From: Methanoculleus sp.
GTDB lineage: Archaea; Halobacteriota; Methanomicrobia; Methanomicrobiales; Methanoculleaceae
Length of the DNA: 64,000 bases
Direction: 5' to 3'
Assembly: GCA_018433835.1 (NCBI GenBank)
Contig: JAHDQM010000021.1
Coordinates: 29,769-93,768, forward strand
In this document: one piece after another, positions 28,397 through 37,358 of the stretch
Layout: each line of letters starts with the position of its first letter
Numbering within the stretch: position 1 is the stretch's first letter
Notes under the pieces: model-generated
Database searches by the model: none
What the model saw: the letters and a program-made list of their open reading frames with translations, nothing else
Told to the model about the DNA's origin: nothing
Program-made: the position numbers and the translations under genes

Positions 28397-29725
28397 ATGT
28401 CTCCCGACACCATCTCAGAGATGCTCAAGCGCATCGAACAGGGAAACGTCCGATTCCTTCGCCTGCAGTTTACCGACCTCCTGGGGCTGCCCAAGAACGT
28501 CGCGATCCCGGCCGTGCAGGCCGAAAAAGCCCTGACCGACGGTATCGGATTCGACGGTTCCTCGATCGAGGGATTTGCCCGGATCGAAGAGTCCGATATG
28601 CTCTTAAAACCCGACCCCGCGACCTACGCCGTCCTTCCGTGGCGCCCGCACGAGAACGCGGTCGCCCGGTTCGTCTGCGACGTAACCGGACCCGACGGCC
28701 GGCCCTTCGAGGGCGATCCACGGCACGTGCTCCGGCGTGCGATGGAAGACGCGGCGAAGGACGGCTACGTCTTCAACACCGGTCCGGAACTGGAGTTCTT
28801 CCTCTTCCGGATGTTCGAAGGGAGGCCGACGACGCAGTTCCAGGACGCCGGGGGCTACTTCGACCTCGCGCCGACCGACCTTGCGGAAGACGTCCGGCGC
28901 GAGATCGTTCTCGCCCTCACCGAGATGGGGTTCGAGATCGAGGCGTCGCACCACGAGGTCGCCGAGAGCCAGCACGAGATCGACTTCAAGTACAGCGATG
29001 CCCTCCACACCGCAGACAACGTCATCACCTTCAAGTTCGCCGTCAAGACAATGGCGCTGATGCGCGGGCTGCACGCGTCGTTCATGGCAAAGCCCATCTA
29101 CGGCATCAACGGAAGCGGGATGCACACCAACTGTTCGCTTTCAAAGGACGGCAGGAACGCGTTCTACGACCCGGACGCCCCGCTGCAGCTCTCAAAGACC
29201 TGCATGCACTTCATCGGCGGGCTGCTCCGGCACGCGCCGGCCATCACCCGGCTCGCGAACCCGACGATCAACTCTTACAAGCGGCTCGTCCCCGGCTACG
29301 AGGCGCCCTGCTACGTCAGCTGGAGCGCGAGCAACCGGTCGGCCCTGGTCCGGGTCCCGGCACCGCGCGGCAACAGCACCCGGGTCGAGTTCCGGAGCCC
29401 GGACCCGACCTGCAACCCGTACCTCGCCTTCGCCGCGATGCTCGCGGCCGGGATGGAGGGTATCCGGGAGAAGATCGAGCCCCCGGCCGGGGTCAATAAG
29501 AACATCTTCCACATGACGGCCGCCGAGCGGAAGAGCACCGGGATCGCGACACTTCCCGGCGACCTCGCCGAAGCCCACCGGGCCCTGCTCGCCGACGACC
29601 TCATCTGCAAAGCGCTCGGTCCCCACGTCGTCGAGGCGCTCACGAGCGTCGCGAACGCCGAGTGGGACGCCTTCCGGACGGCGGTCCACCCCTGGGAACT
29701 CGACTGCTATCTCGCGACCTACTAA
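28397..29725 (+). CDS. glnA: Glutamine synthetase, type I (copy 2)
   Basis: This 442-residue paralogue has the same length and catalytic blocks as copy 1 (GFDGSSIEGF, GPELEFFLF, NPTINSYKRLVPGYEAP). By eye the two proteins are very similar throughout, and long nucleotide stretches (for example about 28873-29150 against 22973-23250) are nearly identical, extending over the stop and T tract. Differences concentrate in residues about 75-115 and near the C-terminus. It stands divergent to the glutamate synthase operon and carries an NrpR-like operator that copy 1 lacks. Confidence 0.95.
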   Translation: MSPDTISEMLKRIEQGNVRFLRLQFTDLLGLPKNVAIPAVQAEKALTDGIGFDGSSIEGFARIEESDMLLKPDPATYAVLPWRPHENAVARFVCDVTGPDGRPFEGDPRHVLRRAMEDAAKDGYVFNTGPELEFFLFRMFEGRPTTQFQDAGGYFDLAPTDLAEDVRREIVLALTEMGFEIEASHHEVAESQHEIDFKYSDALHTADNVITFKFAVKTMALMRGLHASFMAKPIYGINGSGMHTNCSLSKDGRNAFYDPDAPLQLSKTCMHFIGGLLRHAPAITRLANPTINSYKRLVPGYEAPCYVSWSASNRSALVRVPAPRGNSTRVEFRSPDPTCNPYLAFAAMLAAGMEGIREKIEPPAGVNKNIFHMTAAERKSTGIATLPGDLAEAHRALLADDLICKALGPHVVEALTSVANAEWDAFRTAVHPWELDCYLATY

Positions 29726-30161
29726 CCTCTTTTTTGCAGAACTTCCGGGAGGATAGAGCCTCACGCGAAGCCGCGAAGAACGCGAAGGACGATGGATTGA
29801 ACATCCGGAGTTTGAGCAACCGAGGTCATCCCAAAAAGATCTCCGAACCTTCGGCATACCCTGATCGGAGCCCATACTTCTCAGGTACCTACCATCTGAG
29901 CTGCATCCTGAGTCAGGAGGGTGAAACGGCTTTCCATTGGATATCACCACACGGGGGAGGGTCCGGGGAGGTGCGACCGAAGGGAGTTTGAGCACCGGCA
30001 GGTGCGAAGGGGTGTCCCCCTCCCGGTAACAGCGTTTTGGGAAAACTTCACCGTTAGGTTGCGAAGGGATATCGATGGTTTGCCCCCTGAAGACGGCCTC
30101 AAACATTTTAGCGAAGTACTGCTGCCGGATCAGTCCGATCTGCGCAGTGTCTCTCCCTGGT
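29726..30161 (+). other. Non-coding spacer with repeat fragments
   Basis: After the glnA T tract there is no believable gene. A CGCGAAGCCGCGAAGAACGC segment near 29763 resembles a motif seen between genes in many genomes. A partial palindromic unit (GGAGTTTGAGCAACCGAGGT) lies near 29806, and a fuller copy at 29971-30019. The end of hsdR faces this spacer. Confidence 0.5.
29971..30019 (+). repeat. Modular palindromic repeat copy
   Basis: GTGCGACC-gaa-GGGAGTTTGAGCACC is followed by ggca, GGTGCGA and a small GGGG-tgt-CCCC hairpin. The order of modules equals that of the copies at 19043 and 63873. Confidence 0.65.
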
Positions 30162-33100
30162 TCACGCGGTTGCTTCCTTTTCGTAGAACGGTGACGGAAG
30201 CGCAGGATAAGCGCGGTATATATGGCGGTACACATCGTCCGCTCTGGCCTCTACGTCGTCTTCGGTGTAGCAGTCCACAGGCAGACCGGTTGAGTCGCTC
30301 CACAAGAAGTCACGGATGGCAAGCCGGACGGCGTCGCGGGTGGCTTCCTTGTCACGCCAGTGATCGATACGAAGTTTCTCTACTTTGAGGGTTTTGAGCA
30401 GCTCGACGGCCACGTTCTTGATGCGCTGGATCTCAGTAGGTGAGAGATCCGGTTTCTTTAAGAGGTCGAAGATGGCCAGTGATTCCTCGTCAAGCCCTTC
30501 GCGCACAGCCCGGCTTTCTTCCTCTCCCATCTGGTTCATGAATTGCACCAGGGCCTCGAATGTCTTCTCGATGGTCACTCGATCTTTCTCCCGGTTGTAT
30601 CCGGCTACGATCTCCTCGTAGTGTCGTTGAAAATCCGTGCGTAACGGGTTCTGCTGCAGGAGTCGCAGGAGTCGTTTATCGATGGCCTGTTTGAGATCCT
30701 GTACGATTGTGCGTTTTGCCGGGCTCCGTTCGAACTCCTGCCGGAGCCGGTCGAAATCGATCTTGCTGATGTCATACGGTGCGGTATCTTCGGTGACACT
30801 ACCCGACCGGGTTTCAATCGCTTCGTCGACCACCCCGTGCAGTTGGCGAATAATCTCGGAGATATCCGCCCTGTCGCTGTCCTGCTGCAGGCTCCGGTAA
30901 ACAATGGCGATTGCGTCGTAATCACTTCGATGAGCGTTGATCCCCTCTACGTTGATGCATGCCTTGAACTTCGTGAAGACTGCCCGGCACATGATCTCGA
31001 ATCGTTTACGTGTCTTGTCGTTTTCATTGACCGCTTCCTTGGCGGCAAGGATGGCTGCGTTCCGCTCGAAGCCCGTCCATGAGATGATGTTCTCGAGCGA
31101 TGCGCCGCGTTCGGCGAGAAACGTCCGGACAAGCCCGATCGCCTCGCTGAGATCGGCCAGCAGCTCTTCATCGGGTCTCGCGGGTCCGATCTCTCTCCCC
31201 TCTCCGGTTCCTGCAAACGTCGCCAGGGCTTTGCGCAGATTCTTGAGGATACCGCAGTAGTCCACGATCAGGCCGTTGTTCTTGCCCTCGTTCACGCGGT
31301 TGGCCCGGGCGATGGCCTGCATCAGTGTGTGCGCCTTGAGCGGCTTATCGAGATAGAGCGTGGAGAGGCTCGGGACGTCGAATCCCGTCAGCCACATCGC
31401 GCAGACGATCGCGATCCGGAACGGATGCTCTCCCTCCTTGAAAGCGTCGTCCAGCGCCATTCTCTGTGTGTTGCGGAATTGAGGCTGCTTTCGCATGAAC
31501 TCCGGCAGGTCGATCCCGTCTTTGATCAGACGGCGGTGCGGTGTGATGTCCAGGTTCCACCTGCGGAACGTATCTATCTCGCCCTGCTCTTCACTGATCA
31601 CGACGGCCATGCGGGTCTCGCGCATCCATTCGATTTGCCGCCGCAGGTAGATCTCCTCCTGCTCGCTGGTCGTCTCTGCGATCTCGCTCTCCAGATCGGC
31701 GATGCGTTTTTTCCAGTAGGCGCTGATAAGGCCGTGCATCCGCACACAGGTCACCTTGTCGATGCAGACCAGCATCGCCTTACCGGTCTCCCAGGCCGTC
31801 GAGTAGTGCTCGACGAAGTCGCGGGCCACCTGGTCGAGCCTTCTCTCGGCGGTGATGACGTGGTAGTCCCGCTTGAGTTCCCGCTCCAGCCGCTGCTCCA
31901 CGTCGATATTGTCGATCTCCAGGTCTTCGAGCACCCCGGCGATCCGCTCGTTCAGGTCGCCTACGGCCACGCCGAGTTTGTCGCCCCGGGCGTCGTAATA
32001 CAGCGGAACTGTGGCCTTGTCGTCGACGGCCCGCTGGAAGTCATACGTCGAGACGTAGTCTCCGAAGACCCGCCGCGTGATCTCATCGTCTTTCATCAGT
32101 GGCGTCCCCGTGAACCCGATGTAACTGGCGTTGGGGAGGGCGTTACGCATGTTCAGCGCCAGGGTTCCGTACTGCGTCCGGTGCGCCTCGTCCGTGATGA
32201 CGATGATGTCGTCCCGCGGGCTGTAGGGCTGCTCCGGTTCGACTTCCCGGTTGAACTTCTGGATCAGCGAGAAGATGTGCGACTTGTGCTCCGCGAGCAG
32301 GCGGCCGAGGTGGTCGCCGCTCGCCGCCCGGCACGGGTCGCGGTCGTTATCCACAACGCCGCACCTGGCAAACGTCTTGTAGATCTGCGTATCCAGGTCG
32401 TCGCGGTCGGTCAGCACGACGAACGTGTAGTTCCCGCCGAGTTTGCGGTGGACCTTCCGCGTGAACATCACCATCGAGTAACTCTTGCCCGCCCCCTGGG
32501 TGTGCCAGAAGACGCCGAGTTTGCCCTGGCGGTTCTTGCGGTCCTTTACCGCCTCGACGGCGCGGTTGACGCCGAGGAACTGGTGGTTGCGGGCGAGAAT
32601 CTTCTTCGGTTCGCCGAGGGGGTCGTCGAAGAGGATGAAGTTCTCGAAGAGGTCCATGAAGTTCTTCTTCTCGCAGACCCCCTTGAGCAGGGTCTCCATA
32701 TCCACCACGCCCGGTTCGTCCTCTGCAAGCCGTTTCCACTCGTGAAAATGTTCAAAACGGCTGGTCACCGAGCCGATCTTCGCGTCCACGCCGTTTCCGA
32801 GCACGACGAAGGCGTTGTGGTGGAAGAGGTGCGGCACCGTGTCCTTGTAGTCCTTGAAGTTCTGCTCGTAGGCCGCCCGGATATCCCGGTGGACGTTCTT
32901 CAACTCCATGAAGAGCAGCGGCAGGCCATTGACGAACCCGACGATGTCGGCCCGCCGGCGGTAGAGGTCGCCCCGCACCCAGAACTCCCGGACGCAGAGG
33001 AAGTGGTTCTTCTCCGGCTCGGCGAAGTCGAAGACCCGGAGGCGCTGCCGCACCCGCTCACCCCTGTCGTTGCGGAACGTGACCTGGACGCCGTCGCGGA

Positions 33101-33392
33101 CGAGGTCATACTTCTCGCGGTTCGTCGCCGCCATCGACTGCGTCGCCGATGTCGCGACGATCTGCCGGACGGCGTCTTCGTAGGCCTCGCGGGGGAGGCC
33201 GGGGTTCAGTTCGACCAGTTTCTCCCGGAGGTAACGCGTCAGGACGACTTCCCGGTCGGATGAGCGGCCGAGGAGGCTCTCCGGCCCGAAGTCTTCGTTG
33301 TTGTAGGCGTACACCGAGTTCCACCCGAGATGCTGCTCCAGGTATTCGGTCGTGGTCTGCTGGACGAGGGTGTCCTCGGTGTAGGGGTTCAT
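30162..33392 (-). CDS. hsdR: Type I restriction enzyme, R (endonuclease/translocase) subunit
   Basis: This 1076-residue protein cuts unmodified DNA after ATP-driven translocation. The N-terminal PD-ExK nuclease shows DIVGFVNGLPLLFMELKN (about residues 149-166), Walker A is WHTQGAGKSYSM (about 296-307), the DEAD-box is ITDEAHRTQYG, and helicase motif III FTGTPL and motif VI QAIARANR are visible. The C-terminal helical region of about 250 residues is intact. Last gene of the operon; its ATG overlaps the stop of the ABC-3C ATPase gene by ATGA, an unusual neighbour. The usual partners hsdM and hsdS lie upstream. Confidence 0.96.
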   Translation of the reverse strand: MNPYTEDTLVQQTTTEYLEQHLGWNSVYAYNNEDFGPESLLGRSSDREVVLTRYLREKLVELNPGLPREAYEDAVRQIVATSATQSMAATNREKYDLVRDGVQVTFRNDRGERVRQRLRVFDFAEPEKNHFLCVREFWVRGDLYRRRADIVGFVNGLPLLFMELKNVHRDIRAAYEQNFKDYKDTVPHLFHHNAFVVLGNGVDAKIGSVTSRFEHFHEWKRLAEDEPGVVDMETLLKGVCEKKNFMDLFENFILFDDPLGEPKKILARNHQFLGVNRAVEAVKDRKNRQGKLGVFWHTQGAGKSYSMVMFTRKVHRKLGGNYTFVVLTDRDDLDTQIYKTFARCGVVDNDRDPCRAASGDHLGRLLAEHKSHIFSLIQKFNREVEPEQPYSPRDDIIVITDEAHRTQYGTLALNMRNALPNASYIGFTGTPLMKDDEITRRVFGDYVSTYDFQRAVDDKATVPLYYDARGDKLGVAVGDLNERIAGVLEDLEIDNIDVEQRLERELKRDYHVITAERRLDQVARDFVEHYSTAWETGKAMLVCIDKVTCVRMHGLISAYWKKRIADLESEIAETTSEQEEIYLRRQIEWMRETRMAVVISEEQGEIDTFRRWNLDITPHRRLIKDGIDLPEFMRKQPQFRNTQRMALDDAFKEGEHPFRIAIVCAMWLTGFDVPSLSTLYLDKPLKAHTLMQAIARANRVNEGKNNGLIVDYCGILKNLRKALATFAGTGEGREIGPARPDEELLADLSEAIGLVRTFLAERGASLENIISWTGFERNAAILAAKEAVNENDKTRKRFEIMCRAVFTKFKACINVEGINAHRSDYDAIAIVYRSLQQDSDRADISEIIRQLHGVVDEAIETRSGSVTEDTAPYDISKIDFDRLRQEFERSPAKRTIVQDLKQAIDKRLLRLLQQNPLRTDFQRHYEEIVAGYNREKDRVTIEKTFEALVQFMNQMGEEESRAVREGLDEESLAIFDLLKKPDLSPTEIQRIKNVAVELLKTLKVEKLRIDHWRDKEATRDAVRLAIRDFLWSDSTGLPVDCYTEDDVEARADDVYRHIYRAYPALPSPFYEKEATA

Positions 33393-35152
33393 TTGCTGGG
33401 CCTCTCGAAACGAATGCCGAGTAGGCTTCCAGATGGTGTTGCATCCGAAAGTGTCAGTCGGACATGCTGCTGGAAATCAAAGTCATCGCTGAAGTCCTCG
33501 GTCGGCACCATGTCAGAATTGATGGTGCAGATATACTGTCCACCAAGCGAATTTGTTACCTCGTGAGCGCACTGGAAGGCCAGCGCCCGCTGCCGGGTGT
33601 CCACGGAGTCATACATCAAGGTGTCATGAATAATGAAATCGATGCCATGGTGGGCTTGCATCTGCAATTGGAGTACGGTGAGGTCGAAGCAGAAGATCTT
33701 CATCTTATCGATGCCCTCGCTGCCGCTACGCTCGATCTCAACATTGTACGTATAGCCCTTTTCGTTGACATCGATGACCAGCCTCCCGGCAGTCTTGTAG
33801 AGTGCCTGAGAATGTTCATTGAACAAACGTACGGCCTCAGACCACACCTCCCGGCGTTGTTCGTGGTCCTGCTCGGCAGTCTGAACCAATTCTACTTTTT
33901 TTGCTCTGATTTCTCGTTTGGTGATATTGAGGTTTTTTACCTCTCGCAAACGGGTCTGCACATGATCGAGTGATCCCTTCAATACTACATATTGTCCTTG
34001 GAGTTTGGTCATTTCCTGCAATGCGCCGTGCGTTTGGAGAACTTCCATCAATTCAGCGCGCTGGTTGGTTAACTCTTTAATCCGCGCTTCACGTTCATCG
34101 ATATCTTTCTGGAAGCGTACTATCTCAACTTCTAAGAAATCATGTCGATTAGATATGATCTGGTGATGAAATGTTCTCGCCTCATTCAATGTCCGCTTGA
34201 CCGCATCGGGAAATATCAAGCCGAACTCTTCATACAGGCGTTCAAGCGACATCCTCGCCGGGGGCTTTTCTTCTTTGATGGATTCCTGGTATCTGCCCAA
34301 GCGTCGTTTGTCGGTGACGTTATGATTAATCAGGTCGTGGATCTCCTTGGTTAACCTGTCTGCATTTTGTTGTACGGAATCATATTGTGGATGAACCTTG
34401 AAGGTATCCAAGGCCTCTTTAGCAGAGGCAGTCTGTTGTTCCAACTGGATGCGCTGCGTTTCCAGTTCACCGACGGTACCAATAGCACCGTCCATCGCGC
34501 CTGTCTTGATGGCCTTCTCGATGGCTTTGACACCATCTTCGCGATCTTTCAGACTACGTAAACGGGCTGGGAACTCCCAATTCATTCCCAAAAGGTAGGC
34601 AATATGAAGTTGAATATCCCAATTTTGTTGTTTTATGTTATGCTGAAATGGGCTGATGTAGGCATCTGGCCCACGACGAACCATATATGAAATAAGGCTC
34701 CGGAAACTGGGTTTATACGGCAATTGATCGGCCGACCGGGGGAGACTGAATAATGCCCAGCCGAGCAGCTGTCGCCACCGTTCTACCTTGAAAATTAGCT
34801 CGCCTGATTTGTTGTCGCAATCCGGTTGTTCAATCCAGCCATTGGTAGGACCATTGATGACAATGCGCTTGTGATCCGCCACCGCCCGCGTGACTTTGAC
34901 CCGGTTACCGCCGAGAGTGATCTCGAGGGTGAAGGCCCACTGCTCTAGCGGTTCGATCAGCAATCCTTCGCCCTTATTTACGCCGCTGCCCAGACAAAAA
35001 TCGATAATTTCAATTAGCGTCGATTTGCCGAGACCATTACGTGTATCCTTCTCGGTCGAAACCTCGGAACGCTCGGCAAGGACGACATTAAGACCCGTGG
35101 TGAAGGTCACTGTGTGGAAGGATGAATGATTAGCAGACACGCTGTGAATCAT
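33389..35152 (-). CDS. ABC-3C system ATPase (DUF2326, SMC/RecN-like)
   Basis: This 587-residue protein has an SMC-type ATPase split by a long coiled coil. The Walker A TRNGLGKSTLIEIID is at about residues 37-51; helices of about residues 200-430 are rich in Glu, Lys, Gln and Leu with heptad character; Walker B is FIIHDTLMYDSVD near residue 515. This is the DUF2326 architecture of the ABC ATPase in ABC three-component (ABC-3C) conflict systems. It is joined by ATGA overlaps to the middle component upstream and hsdR downstream. The DNA is AT-richer than hsdM or the start of hsdR. Proposed role: sensing or loading on foreign DNA and controlling the HNH effector. Confidence 0.87.
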   Translation of the reverse strand: MIHSVSANHSSFHTVTFTTGLNVVLAERSEVSTEKDTRNGLGKSTLIEIIDFCLGSGVNKGEGLLIEPLEQWAFTLEITLGGNRVKVTRAVADHKRIVINGPTNGWIEQPDCDNKSGELIFKVERWRQLLGWALFSLPRSADQLPYKPSFRSLISYMVRRGPDAYISPFQHNIKQQNWDIQLHIAYLLGMNWEFPARLRSLKDREDGVKAIEKAIKTGAMDGAIGTVGELETQRIQLEQQTASAKEALDTFKVHPQYDSVQQNADRLTKEIHDLINHNVTDKRRLGRYQESIKEEKPPARMSLERLYEEFGLIFPDAVKRTLNEARTFHHQIISNRHDFLEVEIVRFQKDIDEREARIKELTNQRAELMEVLQTHGALQEMTKLQGQYVVLKGSLDHVQTRLREVKNLNITKREIRAKKVELVQTAEQDHEQRREVWSEAVRLFNEHSQALYKTAGRLVIDVNEKGYTYNVEIERSGSEGIDKMKIFCFDLTVLQLQMQAHHGIDFIIHDTLMYDSVDTRQRALAFQCAHEVTNSLGGQYICTINSDMVPTEDFSDDFDFQQHVRLTLSDATPSGSLLGIRFERPSK

Positions 35153-35376
35153 GGTACCTCCCGTTTGAGGATGCCTTGAGAGAGGTTGATAACTCCCATG
35201 ATGTGGAGTAAGTCCAATGCCAGCACAAAGCGTTCGTAAGTGCCAATAGATCGGTCATCTCGCACCCTGTCCCAGAGGCTGGTGACTGTCTGTGGCTGGT
35301 CTAAGTTACGTAGTAAGACAGCGCCGACGCCGAGTAGGGCTTGCTCCTCGGAGATATGTTTCGATGGCAAGATCAT
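35149..35376 (-). CDS. ABC-3C system middle component
   Basis: This 75-residue protein resembles the small middle component (MC6/7-like) of ABC three-component systems: the text ISEEQALLGVGAVLLRNL, a TVTSLWDRVRDD segment and LALDLLHIMGVINLSQGIL look like a winged-helix-type fold. It overlaps both neighbours by ATGA, fixing its place between effector and ATPase. Family function is to connect the ATPase with the effector protein. Assignment relies on size, pattern and gene order. Confidence 0.8.
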   Translation of the reverse strand: MILPSKHISEEQALLGVGAVLLRNLDQPQTVTSLWDRVRDDRSIGTYERFVLALDLLHIMGVINLSQGILKREVP

Positions 35377-36146
35377 TTCTCAAACACCTCACACATTTCG
35401 AACAGATAAATCAGCACAGCTAATCCGGCTGAACGCTGAGCCTGGCGTTGAAACCCCTGCTGGGCAAACCGACACATTAACTCGAAAAGATCTCCGCCGG
35501 TGACACCTTCTTTCTTGAGACGCCAGTACTCCTCAAGGAAACCGGCTTTGAGGCGTTCGGGGAAGTCAACGTCAGTCTGGGCCACGCTTTCGATGTATCG
35601 AGATACTTCGCTTGCAACACCCAGTCCCATTGCGATAACACCGCGTGCATCACTATCAAGATCGTTCTTCTTGATTTTATCTTCGAGTTTGAGTAGCGAG
35701 TAATCCTTGGTGACAGCAGATGGTGAAATTGCTACGGCCCACTGTGTTGCCTCTTGCAGTTCTGGGAATCCAACCTCTGCGAAGGCATCGAGCATGCCTT
35801 GACGCACCTTTGCCTCGTGCTCAGCTTTGATCGCACGCAGGCGCTTGACAGGATAGTCATTCTCGCCCTGGGGTATCGCATCGATGGTGGTATGACAGGT
35901 TGCGCAAAGGTAGATCAGGTTGTTGTAGTGGTTGCGTTCCTCATCCGTCATATTTGGGTCGTAACGCGCAGATATCTTGTTTCTACCACTGCCATTATGC
36001 TCTCCAGCGATATGGGCGGCCTCACCGATATTGATAGGATCACCTGATTCGCTATTGAGTGTGAGCCTACGACCACAACCAGGCAGTGCACAGGTGTCGC
36101 CACTTCTGTAGGCCAACAGCAACTTAGTTGGGTAAGATACGCTCAT
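35373..36146 (-). CDS. ABC-3C effector: HNH endonuclease with C-terminal ABC-3C domain
   Basis: This 257-residue protein starts with a zinc-supported HNH nuclease: CALPGCGRRL (about 19-28), the AAHIAG histidine block, and NLIYLCATCHTTID (about 96-109). The region from about residue 150 (helical, KAGFLEEYWRLKKEGVTGGD and a hydrophobic terminus VLIYLFEMCEVFEK) fits the ABC-3C C-terminal domain that links effectors to the ATPase. ATGA overlaps connect it to hsdS before and the middle component after. It probably cuts DNA when the ATPase is triggered. The nuclease domain is clear; the C-terminal assignment is from family pattern and context. Confidence 0.85.
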   Translation of the reverse strand: MSVSYPTKLLLAYRSGDTCALPGCGRRLTLNSESGDPINIGEAAHIAGEHNGSGRNKISARYDPNMTDEERNHYNNLIYLCATCHTTIDAIPQGENDYPVKRLRAIKAEHEAKVRQGMLDAFAEVGFPELQEATQWAVAISPSAVTKDYSLLKLEDKIKKNDLDSDARGVIAMGLGVASEVSRYIESVAQTDVDFPERLKAGFLEEYWRLKKEGVTGGDLFELMCRFAQQGFQRQAQRSAGLAVLIYLFEMCEVFEK

Positions 36147-37288
36147 ACCGCCACCTCTCCATTCATCAGACGGGGGAGGAGGAGGTCGCGGGCTCTCGCT
36201 GCTTTGGTGTTCTGTATCTGCAAAGTGGTAATCTGCTCAAGTGAGGGAGATATCGCGACATTAAATAGATGCCGGATTGATGCATCTGGGACCAAAAACA
36301 GTTCTTTTGAAAGCACCTTGGTTGACAGAAATGGAAGGGCGGCTCCACTGGCATTACTGGCGATGTCATAGTTGGAAAGTAAGTAGTACAGAAAAGGTTC
36401 ATCAACTACGTCTCGATTCGGGATAGCTCCCATCATGTTATTGTCTATGAGGGTATCTCGAACGATAAACCTGACACGGTTCTTTTTTATCGCCTCTCCT
36501 ATTTTTGCAAAAACACTTGTCCCTGGAGGAAAAGGTTTCCCACGAAGCTCATAACACTCATCTGAAGTTATCCAGTTGTCAGCTTCGGTAATAGATATCA
36601 AATTCCCGGCACTGTTCATATCCCTCACTTTTATGAAGGGGTAATCTCCCTCAACCTGACCCTGATATTTGGGTTTGAATGTTATACCCGCTCTGAGTGT
36701 ACATAATTCTCCCAGCGCCTTCCTCTTCCACCCCTCCGGCACGCCGTCGTTGATCGCAACGTGCTCGTGGCCGGGGAAGTGGAGGTGGATGAACCATTCC
36801 CGGTAGAGCAGTCGCGCCGCCTCTTCGAGCAGATGAATCCGGCGCCGGTTGTTCTCGATCAGGTCGTCGTAGGCGGAGAGGATTGCGGCAATGGCCTTTT
36901 GTTGAGCGAGATCTCTGGTGACGGTTACTTTGCGAGCGTGAAGGTCATTACGGTTCACGCCAGGAACTGCGGCCTTATCGCTCGATGTGCCAGTGAGGAT
37001 AGTCTTTAAGAAATAAGCTGAAAAGCGCGGGTCATTCCCTTTGAAATCTTGGACGTAAAGAGCGGTATTCAATGGCCAGAAGTCCTCATGAATGAAGAAT
37101 ACCTCGCCAAGCGTGCCGTATCGCCCAGTCACTACTCCAGGTCCCTCGACCTTTGCCACGTTGTGATAACCTGTGACCCCTGAAGAGGACACGACAGGGA
37201 TGTCTCCGCTCTCTCTCTGCGATGACGGCAAATCATACCCTCTCTTCAGCGTCAAGAAGTCCCCGAGGCGGATTGTCTCCCAACTCAT
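36143..37288 (-). CDS. hsdS: Type I restriction-modification specificity subunit
   Basis: This 381-residue protein sets the target sequence of the methylase and nuclease. Two target-recognition domains begin at SWETIRLGDFLTLKRGYDLP and WKRKALGELCTLRAGITFKP, each followed by a conserved helix (QQKAIAAILSAYDDLIENNRRRI after the first, shortened here to a description of residues about 160-185). I chose ATG 37288, with GGGAG upstream; the longer open frame beyond it overlaps the DUF1016 gene. The second recognition domain is AT-rich compared with the central spacer (about 36715-36880), suggesting domain exchange. Confidence 0.93.
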   Translation of the reverse strand: MSWETIRLGDFLTLKRGYDLPSSQRESGDIPVVSSSGVTGYHNVAKVEGPGVVTGRYGTLGEVFFIHEDFWPLNTALYVQDFKGNDPRFSAYFLKTILTGTSSDKAAVPGVNRNDLHARKVTVTRDLAQQKAIAAILSAYDDLIENNRRRIHLLEEAARLLYREWFIHLHFPGHEHVAINDGVPEGWKRKALGELCTLRAGITFKPKYQGQVEGDYPFIKVRDMNSAGNLISITEADNWITSDECYELRGKPFPPGTSVFAKIGEAIKKNRVRFIVRDTLIDNNMMGAIPNRDVVDEPFLYYLLSNYDIASNASGAALPFLSTKVLSKELFLVPDASIRHLFNVAISPSLEQITTLQIQNTKAARARDLLLPRLMNGEVAV

Positions 37289-37358
37289 ATCCCCGGCTCC
37301 CAAAAGTTCCTCATGTTGGTTCCCGCCGTTCGCACTGCCCCGCAAACCCAACCACCCC

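Noticed and set aside
31329..33263. 644-codon plus-strand frame opposite hsdR
   Set aside because: Its composition (Val/Asp/Glu/Arg-rich, no domain) is that of a mirror frame; hsdR motifs are clear on the other strand.
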